Below, in pieces: positions 1 to 5,281 of a stretch of 5,626 nt of DNA; the stretch's first letter is position 1; each line of letters starts with the position of its first letter. Below the pieces are notes generated by a model. It ran no database searches. It was not told the origin of the DNA and worked only from the letters and a program-made list of their open reading frames with translations. The stretch is from Caldifarciminota bacterium. Lineage in GTDB: Bacteria > Hydrothermota > Hydrothermia > B15-G9. Where the stretch lies: positions 1-5,626 of the forward strand of contig JAMOPK010000390.1 in NCBI GenBank assembly GCA_027064565.1. The letters are read 5' to 3'. The translations under genes and the position numbers were made by a program.

Positions 1-1
1 T

Positions 2-247
2 CTCACCGGTGGAGGTGCATGGATATCGCTTTCACCGAACATTGAGCAGGTCAAAGAGACATGGCGCACGCTGAAATCGCACGGTTTCGTCAGGTTCAAA
101 GCTGTCGAGATACTGGAGAGGGAGATCCTCGTCCGTGAGCACGGAGTCCGTCCGCGCGAGAGGATGATCTCCCACACCGGCTACATCGTTTCTGCACGGA
201 AAGTCAACATCCCGCCTGAGGAGGCATCCGAAATCGGAGGGAATTGA
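2..247 (+). CDS. trmI: tRNA (adenine(58)-N1)-methyltransferase, C-terminal part (5' truncated by window edge)
   Basis: The reading frame is open from base 2 to a TGA at 245-247 and gives the last 81 residues of a protein whose start lies outside the window. The pattern fits the end of the TrmI family (COG2519): a Gly-rich strand and turn (LTGGGAWISLSP), the segment NIEQVKETWRTLKSHGF, a Glu/Arg-rich stretch (EILERE), then RPRERMISHTGYIVSARKV. The order 'QV...L...F...E...RP...HT-[GA]-[FY]' is the usual C-terminus of these enzymes. Family members are cytosolic class I SAM-dependent methyltransferases that work as tetramers and methylate N1 of A58 in the tRNA T-loop, stabilising tRNA. The SAM-binding motifs would lie upstream and cannot be seen, so activity is inferred. 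The gene ends 62 nt before the stop of a convergent gene and is followed by a strong terminator, so it is probably last in its transcript. Another small Rossmann methyltransferase is possible but less likely. Confidence 0.82.
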   Translation, partial: LTGGGAWISLSPNIEQVKETWRTLKSHGFVRFKAVEILEREILVREHGVRPRERMISHTGYIVSARKVNIPPEEASEIGGN

Positions 248-273
248 ATCCCGGCTGGACGAACGAGATCAGC

Positions 274-305
274 GCCGCCTGCCGAAGGCAGGCGGCTTTT
301 TGTTT
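274..305 (+). terminator. Rho-independent terminator of trmI
   Basis: A perfect 10-bp GC-rich stem pairs bases 274-283 (GCCGCCTGCC) with 287-296 (GGCAGGCGGC) around a GAA loop. It is followed directly by TTTTT at 297-301 and a further T-rich stretch. It starts 26 nt after the trmI stop. On the minus strand the same hairpin is not followed by a T tract (the bases beyond it read GCTGATCTCG), so it should terminate efficiently only in the plus direction. Confidence 0.92.
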
Positions 306-309
306 GTCA

Positions 310-2817
310 CTAAAAGATTATCACCCTTGAGACAGCCGTTTTGTCTCCGGCTCTGGCTCTAAGGAAATATGCCCCGGAGGGCAGCGATATCGGTCTGGAT
401 TTCACGGTGTGCTCGCCGGCCGACAGCCTGCCTTCGAAGATGTCGCCCACAACCCTGCCGGACACCGAAATGAGCTGAACCGAGACCTCAGATTCTTCCG
501 CAAGTGAAAGGTTTATCAGGAAATAGCCGTTTTTCGGGAAGGCTTCCACCCTGAAACTTACATCTCGGGGACGGGACTGCTCCGTGATCCCGACCTGATT
601 GAGGTCGAGACGATAGACGGATCGCCCGTGGGTTCCCGCAATCAGCGTCCTGCTGCCGTCGTCGAGTGCCATGTCCATGATGACCGAATTGGGCAGTCCG
701 TAGCCTAAAGGTTGCCAGTCCCCGCCTCCTACCGTCGAGTAATACGCCCCGACATCCGTTCCGACATAGACGAAATTCGGGCGCGATGGATCAACTTCCA
801 CAGCATTGACGGGTGCATGGGGCAGGTTATCCGTCACATCCACCCATGTGGAGCCTGCATCGTGGGTCACGAAGATGTAGGGCGTATTTTCATCGAGGGA
901 ATAACCTGAGAAAGTCACGTAAAATGTGGACGGATCGGTTGGATGAGCGGCGATGTCGGTGACATACCTGTCCGGCAACGAATCGCTCACATGCTGCCAC
1001 GAGTTCCCGGCGTTGGTGCTGATCCACACATTGCCGTCGTCTGTCCCCGCATAGACATAATTGGGATCAGCCGGCGAAACCTTTATGACGGTCAGAGTTC
1101 CATAAATCAAATTGCCACTGCCGGGGCCGTTTGTCAGGTCTCCACTGACGGGAGTCCAATATCCGGCAAGATTCGTGGATTTATAGACCCTGTAAGTGCC
1201 GTAATACATGATGTCCGGATTGGCTGGCGTCAGGGCATAAGGCGTGTCCCAATTCCGACGGTCGTTGTCGTCCACGCCGTCAAGGCAATAGTCAAAATAC
1301 CAGCCCCCATCCGTGGATTTTTCGAGATGGCCGTATTGCCATTCAGCAAAGATGATGTTCGAGTTTCTCGGGTCTATCGCGGGCAAAAAGCCGTCTCCAC
1401 CGAGAATTAGCTCCCAATCATCCACTGAGCCGGTCATTGTCCTTATTGTTCCGTTATCCTGAGTCCCTCCGTAAATCCTGACCGGGTGGTTGGGGTCTAT
1501 AGCCACGTCGTAGAACTGCGTTATTGGCAGGTTTTCAATGTGTTGCCATGTATTCCCTCCGTTGTGTGAGATGTAAACCCCGCCGTCGTTGCCGTCAATG
1601 ATGTGATTCGGATCAAGCGGAGAGATCCAGAAAGCATGATGGTCAACGTGGACGTCCCAGCCGGTGAGCTGATACCACGAGTTGCCTCCATTGGTGGTTT
1701 TATAGACATCAAGCCCCATAGCATAGACCACCTGAGGATCTGTGGGATCGACCCTGATCTGCCCGAAATACCATCCGTAGGAACTGAAGATGTAGGATAG
1801 GTCTCCATCGTTAGTCCTCGACCACGTGTCACCACCATCGGTTGTTTTGTAAAGCCCGGTGAAATATCCGGGATGGTCGGAGAAAATAGCATAGAGCACA
1901 TTGGGATCGGTCTGACTGATGGCAATGCCGATCCTGCCGACATTGGAGGAGGGGAGACCGTTTGTCAGACGTTCCCACGTGGCACCGCCATCCGTTGAGC
2001 GGTAAATGCCGCTTCCCGAACCGGACACCCGCCTGTTTTCGGGCGTCCGTATCCTGCTCCACATAGCGGCATAGACGATGTCCGGGTTCTGAGGATTGAT
2101 GACGAGATCGATGCAACCGGTGGTGTCATCGACAAACAGCACCTTTTGCCACGTCTGTCCCCGGTCCACGGATTTGTAAACGCCCCTTGTCGTGTCGGTC
2201 GAGAACAGATGGCCCATCGCCGCAACGTAAATCTCGTTGTGGTTCTGAGGGTTGATTACGATTCTGGCGATATGGGCGGTGGAATCGAGGCCCAGATGTT
2301 CCCATGTCTGGCCCCTGTCGTGGGATACGTAGAGGCCTGTGCCGTTGAAAGAATCGCCGGAGGAATTGGCTTCCCCTGTTCCTACGTAGATGGAGCCGTC
2401 AACCGGGTCAACGGCAAGTGCCCCGATGGAGAGGCTCGGCATGGTGTCGAAGATGGGAACCCAGCTCGTTCCGCCATCCGTGGACCTGAAAACCCCTCCG
2501 TCCGCCGCCCCGATGTAGATCACGCTTGTGTCCTGTGGATCGACTGCGATGTCGGTAACCCGGCCGCCGATGTTCACCGGGCCGGCAAGCTGCCACATGC
2601 CGGATTTCACCCCGGCACTGGCCCTGAGGCGCATGGCCTCCGCCCTTGCCCTGTTCACCGCTTCAGCCGGAATGTAGCCGAGAGGATATGCGCGCTGAGC
2701 GTAAAACCATTCCATGAAGTCCTTTTCCCCCTCGACGAGTTCCCTCGCCTCGTTCGTGGGATGGGCATTGCCACGGGGCTGCCCGATGAGCAACATCGCT
2801 ATGATTAAGCCCTGCAT
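310..2817 (-). CDS. Secreted multi-Asp-box beta-propeller protein (BNR/sortilin-like) with T9SS type A C-terminal sorting domain
   Basis: This 835-residue protein starts at an ATG (2815-2817) behind a strong Shine-Dalgarno (AGGAGGTT on the minus strand, 2830-2823) and ends at TAG. A TAA lies in frame upstream with no other start between. Residues 4-12 are hydrophobic and the likely signal cleavage follows GNA (about residue 18). Residues 20-75 are a charged, probably helical stretch. Residues 76-740 carry twelve Asp-box motifs (S/T-x-D/N-x-G-x-T/S-W or variants) at about 112, 165, 216, 274, 325, 374, 417, 501, 547, 600, 651 and 694. Each good one follows a strand of the type 'DPxxPxxVYxGT', typical of sortilin/GH74-like propeller blades. 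Residues 388-415 (VHVDHHAFW then DGNDGG) match a conserved block in proteins often labelled 'glycosyl hydrolase' or 'VPS10 domain'. Residues 744-835 form a type IX sorting domain: VSVQLISVSGRVV, LSAGEHTV, SGAYFLRARAG and a VSRVIIF end. It is probably exported and surface-attached or released. No hydrolase active site is evident, so substrate and activity are unknown. Confidence 0.88.
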   Translation of the reverse strand: MQGLIIAMLLIGQPRGNAHPTNEARELVEGEKDFMEWFYAQRAYPLGYIPAEAVNRARAEAMRLRASAGVKSGMWQLAGPVNIGGRVTDIAVDPQDTSVIYIGAADGGVFRSTDGGTSWVPIFDTMPSLSIGALAVDPVDGSIYVGTGEANSSGDSFNGTGLYVSHDRGQTWEHLGLDSTAHIARIVINPQNHNEIYVAAMGHLFSTDTTRGVYKSVDRGQTWQKVLFVDDTTGCIDLVINPQNPDIVYAAMWSRIRTPENRRVSGSGSGIYRSTDGGATWERLTNGLPSSNVGRIGIAISQTDPNVLYAIFSDHPGYFTGLYKTTDGGDTWSRTNDGDLSYIFSSYGWYFGQIRVDPTDPQVVYAMGLDVYKTTNGGNSWYQLTGWDVHVDHHAFWISPLDPNHIIDGNDGGVYISHNGGNTWQHIENLPITQFYDVAIDPNHPVRIYGGTQDNGTIRTMTGSVDDWELILGGDGFLPAIDPRNSNIIFAEWQYGHLEKSTDGGWYFDYCLDGVDDNDRRNWDTPYALTPANPDIMYYGTYRVYKSTNLAGYWTPVSGDLTNGPGSGNLIYGTLTVIKVSPADPNYVYAGTDDGNVWISTNAGNSWQHVSDSLPDRYVTDIAAHPTDPSTFYVTFSGYSLDENTPYIFVTHDAGSTWVDVTDNLPHAPVNAVEVDPSRPNFVYVGTDVGAYYSTVGGGDWQPLGYGLPNSVIMDMALDDGSRTLIAGTHGRSVYRLDLNQVGITEQSRPRDVSFRVEAFPKNGYFLINLSLAEESEVSVQLISVSGRVVGDIFEGRLSAGEHTVKSRPISLPSGAYFLRARAGDKTAVSRVIIF

Positions 2818-2822
2818 AAGAT

Positions 2823-2830
2823 AACCTCCT
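2823..2830 (-). promoter_or_regulatory. Ribosome binding site of the propeller gene
   Basis: On the minus strand the sequence reads AGGAGGTT, then five bases, then ATG (2817-2815). This is a near-perfect anti-16S match and fixes the start, because the next in-frame codon that could matter upstream is a TAA with no ATG, GTG or TTG between. Confidence 0.85.
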
Positions 2831-2895
2831 GATAAAATTTCTTGCCCGTTAGGGCGTGTTTTTTATCGAAATCCGTGACCAATGACCGCTAAATG

Positions 2896-2955
2896 ATAAA
2901 CCAGACGCATGACGCGTTGACAGGTTGAATGGTAGGTCTCGCTTTTCTGGTTTAT
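2896..2955. repeat. 10-bp inverted repeat with 40-nt spacer in the divergent promoter region
   Basis: ATAAACCAGA at 2896-2905 is the exact reverse complement of TCTGGTTTAT at 2946-2955. The match does not extend beyond ten bases. The arms flank the middle of the divergent region and one arm overlaps the TATACT element at 2953. They could be paired protein-binding sites or the base of a long hairpin, or chance. No known regulator is recognised. Confidence 0.4.
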
Positions 2956-3022
2956 ACTATTGGCCAGCCCCGGAACAGATGTCAAAATCAAGTTGTGGAG
3001 ATAGATGGAAGGAGCGGAATTC

Positions 3023-3052
3023 TTGACAGGTAAGTCATTTAGACTTTAAGAT
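3023..3052 (+). promoter_or_regulatory. Candidate sigma-70-type promoter for the rplM operon
   Basis: A consensus -35 box TTGACA (3023-3028) is followed after 18 nt by TAAGAT (3047-3052), which matches four of six -10 positions. With a 16-nt spacer the hexamer TTTAAG (3045-3050) also matches four of six. Transcription would begin near 3058 and give a leader of about 27 nt, just enough for the rplM Shine-Dalgarno. A 5-bp dyad (AAGTC-ATTTA-GACTT, 3032-3046) lies in the spacer. This is inferred from sequence only, and promoter consensus may differ in this lineage. Confidence 0.45.
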
Positions 3053-3069
3053 AACCGCCCAAAATAAGC

Positions 3070-3076
3070 GAGGTGG
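3070..3076 (+). promoter_or_regulatory. rplM ribosome binding site, decides the start
   Basis: GAGGTGG at 3070-3076 lies 8 nt before the ATG at 3085. A GTG at 3073, four codons upstream in the same frame, falls inside this site and has no ribosome binding site of its own. L13 proteins commonly begin MKTF, which the ATG at 3085 gives exactly. Confidence 0.85.
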
Positions 3077-3084
3077 ATTGGGAT

Positions 3085-3525
3085 ATGAAGACTTTTTTGC
3101 CGAAACCGGACGAGATCAAAAGGGAATGGGTGCTTATTGATGCCGAAGGTCAGCCTTTAGGGCGTCTCGCTTCCAAAATAGCACTTATTTTGCAGGGCAA
3201 GAGAAAGAGGATTTACACCCCGCATATCGACACCGGAGATTTCGTCGTGGTGGTGAACGCTGAGAAGGTTCTGCTGACAGGCAAGAAGCTGGATCAGAAG
3301 CTCTACTATCATCACTCCGGATATCCGGGTGGGATGCATGTGCGGACAGCCCGTCAGATCATGGAGAAACACCCTGAAAGGCTGATAAGGGAGGCCGTAA
3401 GGCGGATGCTACCCAAGAACAAGCTTGGCAGGAAGATGTTGAAGAGGTTGAAGGTTTACGCCGGCAACGAGCATCCTCACAAGGCGCAGAAGCCTCAGCC
3501 ATTTGACATCAGTTCATTCAATTGA
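3085..3525 (+). CDS. rplM: 50S ribosomal protein L13
   Basis: This 146-residue protein is L13, an early-assembly protein of the large subunit that binds 23S rRNA. Family hallmarks are seen in order: MKTFLPKP at the N-terminus, REWVLIDAEGQPLGRLAS (13-30), YTPHIDTGDFVVVVNAEKV (44-62), the GKK...YYHHSGYPGG block (66-83), RMLPKNKLGRKMLKRLKVY (107-125) and AGNEHPHKAQKP (126-137). Length is near the usual 140-150. The ATG at 3085 was chosen over a GTG at 3073 because of the ribosome binding site and the standard MKTF start. It is the first gene of the translation operon, and its TGA overlaps an ATG in the rpsI frame (TGATG, 3523-3527), so rpsI translation may be coupled to it. Nothing looks degraded or unusual in the product. 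Confidence 0.97.
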   Translation: MKTFLPKPDEIKREWVLIDAEGQPLGRLASKIALILQGKRKRIYTPHIDTGDFVVVVNAEKVLLTGKKLDQKLYYHHSGYPGGMHVRTARQIMEKHPERLIREAVRRMLPKNKLGRKMLKRLKVYAGNEHPHKAQKPQPFDISSFN

Positions 3526-3526
3526 T

Positions 3527-3533
3527 GGGAGGG
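3527..3533 (+). promoter_or_regulatory. rpsI ribosome binding site, decides the start
   Basis: GGGAGGG at 3527-3533 lies three bases before the ATG at 3537, somewhat closer than ideal. The competing ATG at 3525, which shares its A with the rplM stop (TGATG), has no Shine-Dalgarno and would add only MGGK, encoded mostly by this purine-rich site. The ATG at 3537 is therefore preferred, although reinitiation at 3525 after rplM is possible. Confidence 0.7.
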
Positions 3534-3536
3534 AAA

Positions 3537-3935
3537 ATGGAAGATAGGAGAATCATTTTTGCGCATGGATCGAGGAAGAGGGCCGTTGCGCGTATAAGGT
3601 TGAAAGAGGACGGGCATGGCTGGATTTACGTCAATGGCAAGCGTCCGATGGAGTATTTCGGACGCGAAGACCTTGTCATCCATGCCCTTGAGCCTTTGAA
3701 ACTCTACAATAAGGCCGGTGAGATCGATGTGGTCGCAAAGGTGGAAGGCGGCGGACTGAGCGGCCAGGCCGGCGCATTGAGGCTCGCAATCGCACGGGCG
3801 CTTGCTCAGTTGGACGAGTCGCTTCACGATACCCTCAAAGAACACGGTATGCTTACCAGAGATCCAAGGGAAAAGGAGAGGATGAAGTATGGAAAGAGAA
3901 AGAGAAGAAGGGCGCATCAGTTCTCCAAGCGCTGA
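3537..3935 (+). CDS. rpsI: 30S ribosomal protein S9
   Basis: This 132-residue protein is S9 of the small-subunit head, whose basic C-terminal tail reaches the P-site tRNA. The family pattern is complete: GSRKRAVAR (11-19), the WIYVNGKRPMEYFGRE block (29-44), VEGGGLSGQAGALRLAIARAL (69-89, the best conserved stretch), LTRDPREKERMKYG (106-119) and the tail KRKRRRAHQFSKR ending in the near-invariant SKR. Length matches the roughly 130 residues expected. The start is the ATG at 3537 rather than the ATG at 3525 or the TTG at 3522, on ribosome-binding-site grounds. It follows rplM after 11 nt, the pairing seen in most bacteria. Its last 47 nt, coding for the essential tail, also encode the first residues of S2 in another frame, so the two genes constrain each other. 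Confidence 0.97.
   Translation: MEDRRIIFAHGSRKRAVARIRLKEDGHGWIYVNGKRPMEYFGREDLVIHALEPLKLYNKAGEIDVVAKVEGGGLSGQAGALRLAIARALAQLDESLHDTLKEHGMLTRDPREKERMKYGKRKRRRAHQFSKR
3875..3881 (+). promoter_or_regulatory. rpsB ribosome binding site inside rpsI
   Basis: GGAGAGG at 3875-3881 sits 7 nt before the ATG at 3889, a good spacing, and lies entirely within rpsI codons. It supports translation of S2 from 3889 and so the 47-nt gene overlap. The site codes for part of the REKERMK segment of S9, so purine-rich Lys/Arg/Glu codons alone could produce such a match. Confidence 0.6.
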
Positions 3936-4680
3936 GGCAAAACAGTTTCAGCTCCCGGTTACAATCAAAGACCTGCTTGAAGCCGGAGTGCACTTTGGCC
4001 ACAAAAAGAGACGCTGGAACCCCAAAATGGCAAAGTTCATCTTCGCGGAGCGCCAGGGAATCCACATCATCGACCTCAGAAAGACTATGGAACAGCTCGA
4101 AAAGGCCTACAAACGGGTGGCTGAGGTTGCAGGTAGCGGAGGCTCCATCCTTTTCGTCTGCACAAAGAGGCAGGGCAAGGACATCGTTGCCGAGGAGGCC
4201 CAGAGAGCAGGCGTGTTTTACATGACAGAAAGGTGGCCGGGTGGAACGCTGACCAATTTCTCCACGATCAGGTCGAGAATTGAGCGGATGAAGGAACTCG
4301 AACGCATGAAAGAGGAGGGTGACCTCCAGAGATTACCTAAGAAAGAGGCGGCGCTGCTTGAAAAGGAACTCCAGAAGCTCCAGAAGGTGTTTGGTGGCAT
4401 CAGGGACATGGAGAAACTGCCCGATCTCATTTTCATCATTGACATCGTTCACGAGGAGATTGCGGTTCACGAGGCAAACAAGCTTGGCATCCCGATAGTT
4501 GCGCTTGTTGACACCAACGGCGACCCGGATAAAGTCGATCTGCCGATACCCGGCAACGATGATGCAATTCGTTCAATCAAATTGATAACAAAAGTGATTG
4601 CCGATGCAGTGATTGAGGGTAAACAGGGCAAAGATTACCTTGTCAAAGAATCGGAGTTTGAAGGTAAGGAGGCTGCGTGA
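3889..4680 (+). CDS. rpsB: 30S ribosomal protein S2
   Basis: This 263-residue protein is S2, a late-binding small-subunit protein at the back of the 30S needed for S1 docking in species that have S1. Clear marks are VTIKDLLEAGVHFGH (24-38), RRWNPKMAKFIFAERQGIHI (41-60), LFVCTKRQ (88-95), RWPGGTLTNFSTI (115-127), a charged coiled-coil arm (about 128-168), LPDLIFIIDI (177-186), and DTNGDP with PIPGNDDAIRSI (208-230). Residues 1-23 are an extension rich in Glu, Arg and Ser that lies before the normal S2 start. No ATG, GTG or TTG occurs between 3889 and the conserved core, so the ATG at 3889 is the only standard start and makes rpsB overlap rpsI by 47 nt. The gene ends 1 nt before tsf, the near-universal partner. 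No spacer exists for an rpsB leader like that of E. coli. Identity is sure; the exact N-terminus is less so. Confidence 0.96.
   Translation: MEREREEGRISSPSAEAKQFQLPVTIKDLLEAGVHFGHKKRRWNPKMAKFIFAERQGIHIIDLRKTMEQLEKAYKRVAEVAGSGGSILFVCTKRQGKDIVAEEAQRAGVFYMTERWPGGTLTNFSTIRSRIERMKELERMKEEGDLQRLPKKEAALLEKELQKLQKVFGGIRDMEKLPDLIFIIDIVHEEIAVHEANKLGIPIVALVDTNGDPDKVDLPIPGNDDAIRSIKLITKVIADAVIEGKQGKDYLVKESEFEGKEAA
4665..4672 (+). promoter_or_regulatory. tsf ribosome binding site inside rpsB
   Basis: TAAGGAGG at 4665-4672 is a full-strength Shine-Dalgarno, 9 nt before the tsf ATG at 4682, and lies in the last codons of rpsB. It favours the ATG at 4682 (MAKITTEMIKELR) over an ATG in the same frame at 4613 deep inside rpsB. 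Confidence 0.85.
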
Positions 4681-4681
4681 A

Positions 4682-5281
4682 ATGGCCAAAATAACAACCG
4701 AAATGATCAAAGAGCTGCGTGCAAGGACAGGGGCCGGTGTGCTTGACTGCAAAAAGGCCCTCGAACAGGCCGATGGCGATATGGACAAGGCTGTTGAGAT
4801 CCTGAGGAAGATGGGCATCGCCAAGGCCGACAAGAAGATCGGACGTGAGACCAAGGAAGGCATAATCGAGGCATACATCCACCCCGGCGCTCAGCTCGGC
4901 GTCCTCGTCGAGGTCAACTGCGAGACCGATTTCGTGGCAAGAACCGAGGAGTTCAAGCAGTTCGCTCATGAGATTGCCATGCAGATTGCGGCCGCGGCGC
5001 CGAGATATGTGTCCATCGAGGATATCCCCGAAGAGGTTATCGAGAAAGAAAAAGAAATTTATCGTGCACAGCTTAAGGATTCCAATAAGCCCGAACATGT
5101 GATCGAAAAGATCATTGAGGGCAAACTTAAGAAGTTCTATCAGGAAGTTGTGCTCCTCGAACAGCCTTATATCCGTGACGAATCCAAGACCATCAAGGAC
5201 CTGCTCAAAGAGACCATTGGAAAACTTAAGGAAAACATCCAGATAAAACGGTTCGCAAGGTTCCGTGTCGGCGAAGAGTAA
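4682..5281 (+). CDS. tsf: Elongation factor Ts, short form
   Basis: This 199-residue protein is EF-Ts, the cytosolic exchange factor that releases GDP from EF-Tu. It opens with the UBA-like EF-Tu binding domain (MAKITTEMIKELRARTGAGVL, then DCKKALEQADGDMDKAVEILRKMG, about 1-45). A linker and strand follow, then the signature NCETDFVAR (79-87), whose Asp-Phe intrudes near the EF-Tu nucleotide site. After an alpha/beta core comes the end LLEQPYIRDESKTIKDLL...FARFRVGEE. The complete C-terminal motif shows it is not truncated. At 199 residues it is close to the short form known from Thermus (about 196) rather than the roughly 280-residue E. coli type, which has a duplicated core. The Thermus form acts as a dimer, so dimerisation is a reasonable inference here. 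It starts 1 nt after rpsB stops, with its Shine-Dalgarno inside rpsB, and overlaps pyrH at its 3' end. Confidence 0.97.
   Translation: MAKITTEMIKELRARTGAGVLDCKKALEQADGDMDKAVEILRKMGIAKADKKIGRETKEGIIEAYIHPGAQLGVLVEVNCETDFVARTEEFKQFAHEIAMQIAAAAPRYVSIEDIPEEVIEKEKEIYRAQLKDSNKPEHVIEKIIEGKLKKFYQEVVLLEQPYIRDESKTIKDLLKETIGKLKENIQIKRFARFRVGEE

Larger units (their letters stand above)
2818..3084. other. Divergent intergenic region between propeller gene and rplM
   Basis: This 267-nt spacer must hold the promoters for both divergent transcripts. For the plus strand the best candidate is TTGACA at 3023-3028. A second -10-like hexamer, TATACT (2953-2958), has no good -35 at 16-18 nt. For the minus strand there are a TATCAT (2898-2893) and a TTGACA (2985-2980), but neither has a partner at normal spacing, so I do not call a minus promoter. 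TTGACAGGT occurs twice (2917-2925 and 3023-3031), and a 10-bp inverted repeat sits near the middle. A short GCCC-GTTA-GGGC hairpin with a T6 run lies at 2844-2864 in the plus direction. No tRNA, known riboswitch or convincing gene was seen. Confidence 0.6.

Noticed and set aside
401..2490. Repeated short motifs along the propeller gene as DNA repeats or a CRISPR-like array
   Set aside because: The recurring similar stretches are codons for the Asp-box motif (STDGG-TW and variants), irregularly spaced and diverged at the DNA level. They reflect protein repeats, not a repeat-spacer array.
2146..2808. Plus-strand open frame of 220 codons opposite the propeller gene
   Set aside because: It lies fully antisense to a clear coding gene, has a composition typical of an out-of-frame reading, and shows no domain or ribosome binding site. 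The other plus-strand frames at 712-909, 943-1410 and 1603-1800 are rejected for the same reason.
2844..2864. GCCC-GTTA-GGGC hairpin followed by GTG and T6 in the plus direction
   Set aside because: A 4-bp stem is too weak to call a terminator, and no plus-strand transcript is expected to end here, since the gene to its left is on the minus strand.
2979..3026. ATG at 2979 opening a 15-codon frame
   Set aside because: It has only a weak purine match upstream and no features; it overlaps the slightly better frame at 3005 and is most likely chance.
3073..3084. GTG at 3073 as rplM start (MDWD extension)
   Set aside because: The GTG lies inside the Shine-Dalgarno for the ATG at 3085, and L13 commonly begins MKTF, as the later start gives.
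4613..4681. ATG at 4613 as tsf start
   Set aside because: It would add 23 residues unlike any EF-Ts N-terminus and overlap rpsB, whereas the ATG at 4682 has an ideal ribosome binding site and the standard start sequence.
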